Source of the DNA: Streptomyces acidiscabies
GTDB taxonomy: Bacteria > Actinomycetota > Actinomycetes > Streptomycetales > Streptomycetaceae
Length of the DNA: 64,000 nucleotides
Direction of reading: 5' to 3'
Assembly (NCBI RefSeq): GCF_020010905.1
Contig: NZ_JAGJBY010000002.1
Span: 558,001-622,000 of the forward strand
A program made the translations under genes and the position numbers. Under the pieces are notes generated by a model that was given only the letters and a program-made list of their open reading frames with translations, searched no databases and had not been told where the DNA came from. The first letter of the stretch is position 1. Every line of letters begins with the position of its first letter. This document shows positions 58,723 through 64,000 of the stretch, piece after piece.

Positions 58723-59370
58723 ATGCTTGGTGTCATAGACCTCCCCACCTACCTCGTCGGCCTGATGGTGATCGTCCTGCTCCCGGGGCCCAACTCGCTG
58801 TACGTCCTCTCCGTCGCCGCCCGGCGAGGCATCCGCGCCGGATACACCGCCGCGGCCGGCGTCTGGTGCGGGGACACCGTGCTGATGACCCTCTCCGCAG
58901 CCGGTGTGGCCTCCCTGCTCCAGGGGAACGCCCTGTTGTTCGGGATCGTGAAGTACATCGGCGCCGGATACCTGAGCTGGCTCGCGGTCGGGATGCTGCG
59001 GGCCGCGTGGGGGATGTGGAAGGCGCGGCGGGTGGCGGAGGAGCCGACTCCCGCTGTCGCGGGGGGAGATGAGCGGCCCTTCCGGCGGGCGTTCGTCGTC
59101 AGCCTGCTCAACCCGAAGGCGATCCTGTTCTTCATCGCGTTCTTCGTGCAGTTCGTCGACCCCGGATACGCCTACCCCGCGCTGTCGTTCGTGGTGCTCG
59201 GCGCGATCGCGCAAGCCTTCAGCGTGTTGTACCTGAGTGCGTTGATCTTCGGCGGGACGCGGCTGGCCACCGCCTTCCGTAGCCGCAAGAGGCTTGCCGC
59301 CGGGGCGACTTCGGCGGCCGGTGCGCTGTTCCTCGGGTTCGCCGTGAAGCTGTCGACGGCGAGCGTGTGA
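58723..59370 (+). CDS. LysE-family amino acid exporter
   Basis: A 215-residue protein with six helices and the LysE/RhtB signature near the N-terminus: LLPGPNSLYVLSVAARRGIRAGYTAAAGVWCGD. Then come SLLNPKAILFFIAFFVQFVDP in helix 4 and LSALIFGGTRLATAF near the end. It would export amino acids or similar small molecules; substrate unknown. It starts 20 bases after the mutase stop and may be co-transcribed. Confidence 0.88.
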   Translation: MLGVIDLPTYLVGLMVIVLLPGPNSLYVLSVAARRGIRAGYTAAAGVWCGDTVLMTLSAAGVASLLQGNALLFGIVKYIGAGYLSWLAVGMLRAAWGMWKARRVAEEPTPAVAGGDERPFRRAFVVSLLNPKAILFFIAFFVQFVDPGYAYPALSFVVLGAIAQAFSVLYLSALIFGGTRLATAFRSRKRLAAGATSAAGALFLGFAVKLSTASV

Positions 59371-59401
59371 TGCGGGCGACTGAGTGTGTGTCCAGGGAGG
59401 C

Positions 59402-60730
59402 TTACAGGTGAGTCCGGGCCCCGACCTCTGCCGCGTATTCGGCCAGGCCCTCGCGCGAGGCCCCCGCCCAGCCGACGTACCCGTCCGGCCGGACGAGGAA
59501 CACGCCCTCGGGGAGGGTGAGTTCGCTCCAGTGCGGGCCCCGGATCAGGGCGTGCAGGTCGATGCCGTGCAGGGAGTCGGGGACGCGGTCCCCGGCGCGT
59601 AGCCCGGACGGCGCCGTCCGGGTCTCCCGGGACAGCGTCGACTTCCGGTGGTTCAGGTCGAGTTGACGGGTGGCCCGGCCCCGCCGCACCTCCCCGCGCT
59701 GGACGGCCGTCGCGAGCGCGAGCATGTCGGTGGCGTTCGCCCTGCGCTCCTCCTCGTACGTGTCGAGCAGCGCGACGGGCGCGCCCTGCAGTACCGCGCC
59801 CAGTTTCCAGCCGAGGTTGTAGGCGTCCTGGACGCCGGTGTTGAGGCCCTGTCCGCCGGTCGGCGGGTGGACGTGCGCGGCGTCTCCGGCGAGGAAGACG
59901 CGGCCCGCGCGGAAGCGGTCGGCGAGGGCGCTGCGGGGGCGGAAGACCGAGTGCCAGGTGAGGTCGGTCGCCCCGGTGAGGTGGGTGCGCTCCCGCAGGA
60001 GGGCGCTGACCGTCGTCAATGAGACGTCCTCGGGCGGGAGTTGGGCGATGAGCTGGAACTGGTCGGTGCCGGCGAGCGGGCACAGGCCCACGATGCCTGC
60101 CTCGGCGAGGAAGAAGTGCCAGCGGTCGCGGCTGAGGCCCGGGACCCGAACGTCCCCGACGAGGAACGGGTCCGCCTCGGGCGCCCCGTCGCCGGTCATC
60201 CCGATGCCGAGGGCCTGGCGCAGGGGTGAGCGTCCGCCGTCCGCCGCGACGACGTACCGGGCGCGGACCGTCGTCCCGTCGTCGCACGTCACGGTCACGC
60301 CATCGGGGTCCTGATCGAGCGTCAACGCCTCGTGCCCGAACAGTACTTGGCCGCCGAGGGCGCGTAGTCGGCCGTACAGGATCTCCTGCGTACGCCACTG
60401 GGGGATCATCCACGGGATCGTGAAGCGGGAGCCCTCCTCGCCCTCCTTCGCGGGGTCGAACATCTGCTCCTCGCCGAACGGGGCGCCGTTCTTCCAGTTC
60501 ACCCGGAGGGGGTAGGGGCCGCCGGCCGCGAGGACCTCGTCGACGACACCGAGGTCCTGGAAGATCTCCAGGGTGCGGGGCTGGAGGCCCTTGCCGCGGG
60601 AGCCGGGGGAGAGGGTGCCGTCCTTCTCCACGACGAGGGTGTCGACGCCGTGGCGGGCCAGGTCGATGCCGAGGGTGAGGCCGGTGGGGCCGGCGCCGAC
60701 GATCAGGACGTCTGCGTGTTGCACGGCCAT
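59402..60730 (-). CDS. FAD-dependent aromatic-type monooxygenase (PHBH fold)
   Basis: About 442 residues. Motifs in order: dinucleotide fold DVLIVGAGPTGLTLGIDLARHG, the DG motif VAADGGRSPLRQALG, and the GD motif GRVFLAGDAAHVHPPTGGQGLNTGVQDAYNLGWKL. These mark class A flavin monooxygenases that hydroxylate aromatic rings or polyketide drugs. Start choice is ambiguous: AAGGAG abuts two ATGs (60733, 60730), while a GTG at 60724 has ideal spacing. It is divergent from a TetR gene with two shared operators between them, the usual drug-inducible or catabolic arrangement. Confidence 0.85.
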   Translation of the reverse strand: MAVQHADVLIVGAGPTGLTLGIDLARHGVDTLVVEKDGTLSPGSRGKGLQPRTLEIFQDLGVVDEVLAAGGPYPLRVNWKNGAPFGEEQMFDPAKEGEEGSRFTIPWMIPQWRTQEILYGRLRALGGQVLFGHEALTLDQDPDGVTVTCDDGTTVRARYVVAADGGRSPLRQALGIGMTGDGAPEADPFLVGDVRVPGLSRDRWHFFLAEAGIVGLCPLAGTDQFQLIAQLPPEDVSLTTVSALLRERTHLTGATDLTWHSVFRPRSALADRFRAGRVFLAGDAAHVHPPTGGQGLNTGVQDAYNLGWKLGAVLQGAPVALLDTYEEERRANATDMLALATAVQRGEVRRGRATRQLDLNHRKSTLSRETRTAPSGLRAGDRVPDSLHGIDLHALIRGPHWSELTLPEGVFLVRPDGYVGWAGASREGLAEYAAEVGARTHL

Positions 60731-60735
60731 CATCT

Positions 60736-60789
60736 CCTTAACGTTGTTAAATGGCTGCGCCTCCGAGGGTGCCCTTAACGTCGTTAAGG
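60736..60789. promoter_or_regulatory. two TetR-type operators in a divergent promoter
   Basis: A perfect 17-base palindrome CCTTAACGTCGTTAAGG lies at 60773-60789, and a degenerate copy CCTTAACGTTGTTAAAT at 60736-60752. Centres are 37 bases apart, between the monooxygenase and TetR starts. Binding at either would block both promoters. Confidence 0.72.
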
Positions 60790-60805
60790 TGTCAAGCTGT
60801 TTCCC

Positions 60806-61465
60806 GTGACGACCGAACGCCGCGCCCCCCTCGACCGCACCCGCGTAGCCGAAACCGCCCTCGCGCTGCTCAACGACGTCGGCCTCGAAGGGCTCACCCT
60901 GCGGGCCATCGCCAAGGAACTGGACGTCAAGGCGCCCGCGCTGTACTGGCACTTCAAGGACAAGCAGGCGCTGCTGGACGAGATGGCGACCGTGATGTTC
61001 CGGCGGATGGAGGCGGGCGTCGTCCTCGACCCGGGCGACATCTGGCAGGACCGGATCAGGGGCGCCTGCGTCGGGCTGCGGGCCGCGCTGCTGTCCTACC
61101 GGGACGGCGCGAAGGTGTTCAGCGGCTCACGGTTCACCGGGACCGAGCACGCCGTGCGCATGGAGGAGAACCTGCGCCTCTTCCTCGACGCGGGGTTCTC
61201 GCCGGCCGACGGGGTACGGGCGTACAGCACCGCCACCAACTACACCCTCGGGTTCGTCATCGAGGAACAAGGCGTCGTACCTCTCCCCGGCGAACGACGG
61301 GAGGGGTACGACCTCGACGAACGGGCAAGCAGACTCGCGGAGTTCCCGCTGAGCGCGGCGGCCGGGCCGGAGATCTTCGCCGACTACGACCGGCACTTCG
61401 AGGAAGGACTGGAGATCGTCATCGACGGGATCGCCGCCAGGTACGGCAAGAAGTACAAGAAGTAA
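60806..61465 (+). CDS. TetR-family repressor, tetracycline-repressor-like
   Basis: A 219-residue regulator with a classic TetR helix-turn-helix (LDRTRVAETALALLNDVGLEGLTLRAIAKELDVKAPALYWHFKDKQALLDEMA; recognition helix near residues 38-46) and a TetR_C-type ligand domain (GLRAALLSYRDGAKVFSGSRFTGTEHAVRMEENL...YTLGFVIEEQGV). It likely senses a substrate or product of the divergent monooxygenase and represses both genes through the palindromes just upstream. Start GTG at 60806. Confidence 0.88.
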   Translation: MTTERRAPLDRTRVAETALALLNDVGLEGLTLRAIAKELDVKAPALYWHFKDKQALLDEMATVMFRRMEAGVVLDPGDIWQDRIRGACVGLRAALLSYRDGAKVFSGSRFTGTEHAVRMEENLRLFLDAGFSPADGVRAYSTATNYTLGFVIEEQGVVPLPGERREGYDLDERASRLAEFPLSAAAGPEIFADYDRHFEEGLEIVIDGIAARYGKKYKK

Positions 61466-61469
61466 GGGA

Positions 61470-62591
61470 CTAGCGGGACTTCAGAAGTGCCGTCCGCAGC
61501 TTGGGAGTCAGCGGCTTCTCGACGAACCGGTAGATCAAGTACGCCAGCACCAGCATCCCCCCGATCGTCAGGAAGAACGTCGGGATCGCCGGGACGTCCA
61601 GCTTCCTGTGCAGCGCCCAGATCACCACCCAGCCCAGATGTTCGTGCAGCAGGTAGAACGGGTACGTCAGCGCCCCCGCGATCGTCAGCCACTTCCAGTT
61701 CGCCCAGTTCAGCCAGCCCAGCGCGATCGCCGCCACCGCGATGAAGCCGAACGCGACGATCGCGACTATGCCGAACGTCGTACGGTGGGCGAACGCGTTG
61801 GGGTCCGCCGCGTTCCAGAGGTCCTTGACCGCGTAGTGCTGGCCGATGAGGAAGCCGGCGGCGGCCAGGCCCCAGGCGTAGATGTCGGTGCGGTCGCGGT
61901 GGACGAGGTAGAGGCCCATGCCGCCGATGAAGTACGGGGCGTACTCGGGCATGACGACCAGGTCGAGGAACGGCAGGTGGGAGGCCTGCGCGATCGGGAT
62001 GGCGAAGAGCCAGCCGATCGAGAACATCAGGACGCGGCGGCGGTTGGCGCCGGGGATGACGACGAGGAGCGCGAAGAGCGCGTAGAACCGGATCTCGACC
62101 CACAGCGTCCAGCACACGCCGAGGACGCGCTCCGCGCCGATCGGCTGTTGCAGGAGCGTGAAGTTGATCAGCGCGTCGCTCGGCGAGACCCCCTTGAAGG
62201 GGACGGCAGGCAGCGCCATGACGACGATGAGCAGGGCGACCGCGAACCAGTACGCCGGCATCAGCCGCGAGACACGGGACGCGAAGAACGACTGGAGGGA
62301 CCGCCCCCAGCCGCTCATGCAGATCACGAACCCGCTGATCACGAAGAAGACCTGGACACCGAGACAGCCGTACGTCGCGAACTGGTGCAGCGTCGGGAAC
62401 TCGGTCTTCGGCGAGGCACCCCACGACGTGGAGACCTGCGCGCCGCGCCCCGCGTAGTGGTACATGGCGACCATGAGCGCGGCCACGAGCCGCAGCCCGT
62501 CGAGGGCGCGCAGCCGGTTCACCCGGGGAGGCTTGGGTGCGGCTGTCGGCTCCGCCGGGGACTCCGTGGTTCTTACGGCCGTCTCGGTCAC
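61470..62591 (-). CDS. acyltransferase 3 family membrane protein
   Basis: A 373-residue O-acyltransferase with about ten helices. The opening LRALDGLRLVAALMVAMYHYAGRG contains the family's conserved LDGLR and catalytic-type histidine (Tyr-His). Further marks are GVQVFFVISGFVI, LMPAYWFAV and the closing YPFYLLHEHLG and FVEKPLTP. Such enzymes transfer acyl groups to surface polysaccharides, lipids or antibiotics. The GTG at 62591 has GAGGGA upstream; a longer frame is unsupported. It lies next to a polysialyltransferase-like gene, hinting at surface glycan decoration. Confidence 0.87.
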   Translation of the reverse strand: MTETAVRTTESPAEPTAAPKPPRVNRLRALDGLRLVAALMVAMYHYAGRGAQVSTSWGASPKTEFPTLHQFATYGCLGVQVFFVISGFVICMSGWGRSLQSFFASRVSRLMPAYWFAVALLIVVMALPAVPFKGVSPSDALINFTLLQQPIGAERVLGVCWTLWVEIRFYALFALLVVIPGANRRRVLMFSIGWLFAIPIAQASHLPFLDLVVMPEYAPYFIGGMGLYLVHRDRTDIYAWGLAAAGFLIGQHYAVKDLWNAADPNAFAHRTTFGIVAIVAFGFIAVAAIALGWLNWANWKWLTIAGALTYPFYLLHEHLGWVVIWALHRKLDVPAIPTFFLTIGGMLVLAYLIYRFVEKPLTPKLRTALLKSR

Positions 62592-62716
62592 GCTGGTATC
62601 CCTCGTACGGGAGAGGTGGTCATGGGGGATCGTAGGGCGCCGGTTGGGTACGTCTGTGCGAGGAACGGACCGTGCGTCCACTCGTCGCCGAATGTTCATC
62701 CCGGCGCCCTGCCGGG

Positions 62717-64000
62717 TTACTTCTTCACGGACTTCTTCAGCGCGCGGGCCCGTCGTACGACCCTGCGCGCGGTGGCGTTGCGGGGCAGGAACGCGAGGCG
62801 GGCCGGGATGCCGCCGGGCAGGCCGAGCGCGGTGAGGCGGCGGCGCCGGAAGTAGCGCTGGGTGCGCGGGGTGAGGCGGGAGGCGAGGTACTTCTCCGCC
62901 ACGGGCCGCAGGTACGGGTAGATCTGGGCCTGCATGACGAAGCCCATCGTCTCCAACAGGTCGTCCATGGCGACGGGTTGGTCCTTGCCCTCCAGGTCGG
63001 GCAGCAGCGCGTCCGCGAGGATCACCGGTACGCGGTTGCTGTTCTGGAAGGGGACGAGCCGCTCCAGCATCAGCGGCGTGCCGACCCGCGCGACGGGGAT
63101 GCCGTAGAACTCCTTCGCCGTGAACAGAGCGGTGGAGAAGCAGCCCACGACCAGGGCCGGTTCGGCGGTCGCGAACAGCACCTCCGCGAGGACCGGCGTG
63201 TCCAGCACCAGGAGTTCCGCGCCGACTTCCCGCGCCGCCGCCTCAAGTGCCTTGCTGTACCCGGCCGGTGCGGAGGGGTGCGGCTTGAACGCGATCGAGG
63301 TGTGCCCCTTGGCGACCGCGCCGCGCAACATCCGTACGTGCAGCTCCTCTTCCTCCTCGACGGTGAGGATGTCGAGGGCGGCGAGGTACTGGCCCAGCAG
63401 CAGCGCCGAGTTGACCGGCAGACGCGGCAACTCCTCGGCGGTGTCCGTGATTTCGCCGAGCACCTTGAGGAACGCGTCCGTCGGCACGATCTCGGCGGGG
63501 ACCCCGAACTCCGTGAGCGCCAGCGGGACTTCGCCGGGGACCAGGTCCAGGTGCAGGACCCGGCGGACCCGCGTGCCGATCAGCGGATCGACCTTGTTGC
63601 GGGTCGGGCCGTACGTCATCAGGCCGTCCGCGTACACGTCGACCGGGGCGCCGAAGAAGCAAGCGGCGATCGCCTGGGCGGGGTTGACCTGGAGCGACTC
63701 CAGGACGATCTCGATCCGGTCGTCCCCGAGGTCCCACAGCATCCTCAGGTACCGCTCGAAGAGCACGGTGTCGTCGGCGCGCGGCGACCAGGTGCTCGGG
63801 TGGAACGGGCTGATCGCGTCGTTCCAGGACAGCACTCCGTCGAACCGGCGGCGCAGCGGCGCGAACCCCGGCATCGCCTCCAACGTGTCCACCGTCTCAG
63901 GGGCGTTGGCGTTGTTGCACACCAGCAGCAGCCTGCGGTCCGCCGCCGGGAAGACGTCCGAGTCCATCGCGGCGGCGATCGTCGCCACGCCGTACAGCGT
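62717..64000 (-). CDS. alpha-2,8-polysialyltransferase-like glycosyltransferase, 5' end beyond window
   Basis: At least 428 residues, open to the window edge. Before the GTG at 63988 the frame continues with Thr-Leu-Tyr-Gly, which fits the usual STLYGVATIAAAMD start of this family, so the real start lies outside. Later marks include LLLVCNNANAPE, SIAFKPHPSAP (the HP motif of GT52/POLYST-like enzymes) and VGCFSTALFTAKEFYGIPVARVG. Family members are found in Streptomyces surface-glycan regions; the exact donor is unproven. It is followed by the acyltransferase gene on the same strand. Confidence 0.78.
   Translation of the reverse strand, partial: TLYGVATIAAAMDSDVFPAADRRLLLVCNNANAPETVDTLEAMPGFAPLRRRFDGVLSWNDAISPFHPSTWSPRADDTVLFERYLRMLWDLGDDRIEIVLESLQVNPAQAIAACFFGAPVDVYADGLMTYGPTRNKVDPLIGTRVRRVLHLDLVPGEVPLALTEFGVPAEIVPTDAFLKVLGEITDTAEELPRLPVNSALLLGQYLAALDILTVEEEEELHVRMLRGAVAKGHTSIAFKPHPSAPAGYSKALEAAAREVGAELLVLDTPVLAEVLFATAEPALVVGCFSTALFTAKEFYGIPVARVGTPLMLERLVPFQNSNRVPVILADALLPDLEGKDQPVAMDDLLETMGFVMQAQIYPYLRPVAEKYLASRLTPRTQRYFRRRRLTALGLPGGIPARLAFLPRNATARRVVRRARALKKSVKK

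Noticed and set aside
1..64000. tRNA, rRNA, insertion sequence or phage integration site
   Set aside because: No cloverleaf-type tRNA sequence, transposase signature or attachment-like repeat was recognised on either strand.

Overview
The window reads as a Streptomyces (or close actinomycete) chromosome core region. It has very high GC, third-position G/C bias, many GTG starts, ATGA/TGATG gene overlaps and rare TTA leucine codons. The order carboxypeptidase, small membrane protein, metallophosphoesterase, sdhCDAB, hexosaminidase recalls the conserved mid-chromosome region of S. coelicolor (from memory, not checked).

Left part (1-28.1 kb): an RNA-ligase-like gene cut by the window edge; a divergent four-gene set for polyprenyl-phosphoryl-arabinose synthesis (DprE1, DprE2, PAP2 phosphatase, UbiA-type phosphoribosyltransferase); a YihY membrane protein; a D-Ala-D-Ala carboxypeptidase; a metallophosphoesterase; a peptide-type solute-binding protein; an OmpR-type two-component pair divergent from an MMPL exporter with an added C-terminal Ig-like domain; a Uma2-family gene; a TetR/DCC/membrane operon behind two operator-like palindromes; two TM2 proteins; a secreted Cip1-like protein; the succinate dehydrogenase operon; a UraD-like gene; and a GH20 hexosaminidase.

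Middle part (28.1-41.4 kb): a class III lanthipeptide locus with ram-like layout. A LanKC synthetase is followed by four tiny precursor genes (28-29 codons, easily missed), then an FtsX-type permease, an MFS exporter, a prolyl oligopeptidase and an ABC ATPase, with the last four translationally coupled. Every precursor ends in an S-x-x-S-x-x-x-C ring motif preceded by a conserved Ala-Pro, which fits leader removal by the prolyl oligopeptidase. A divergent NarL-type response regulator, an HTH regulator, a DUF4097-like protein and a NarL-type kinase sit next door. LanKC and the HTH regulator each carry a TTA codon, suggesting bldA control.

Right part (41.4-64 kb): a 1367-residue secreted protein whose SGNH-like C-terminus lacks the catalytic serine stands divergent to a 2305-residue RHS polymorphic toxin. 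The toxin has a Hint domain, a more AT-rich C-terminal toxin and an adjacent immunity gene, with a HEAT-like possible orphan immunity gene further on. Then come tandem paralogous ECF-type sigma factors with membrane or truncated partners, a cobalamin-dependent mutase large subunit lacking a B12 domain, a LysE exporter, a TetR/flavin monooxygenase divergent pair with two operators, an acyltransferase and an edge-truncated polysialyltransferase-like gene. No tRNA, rRNA, CRISPR array or insertion sequence was recognised.
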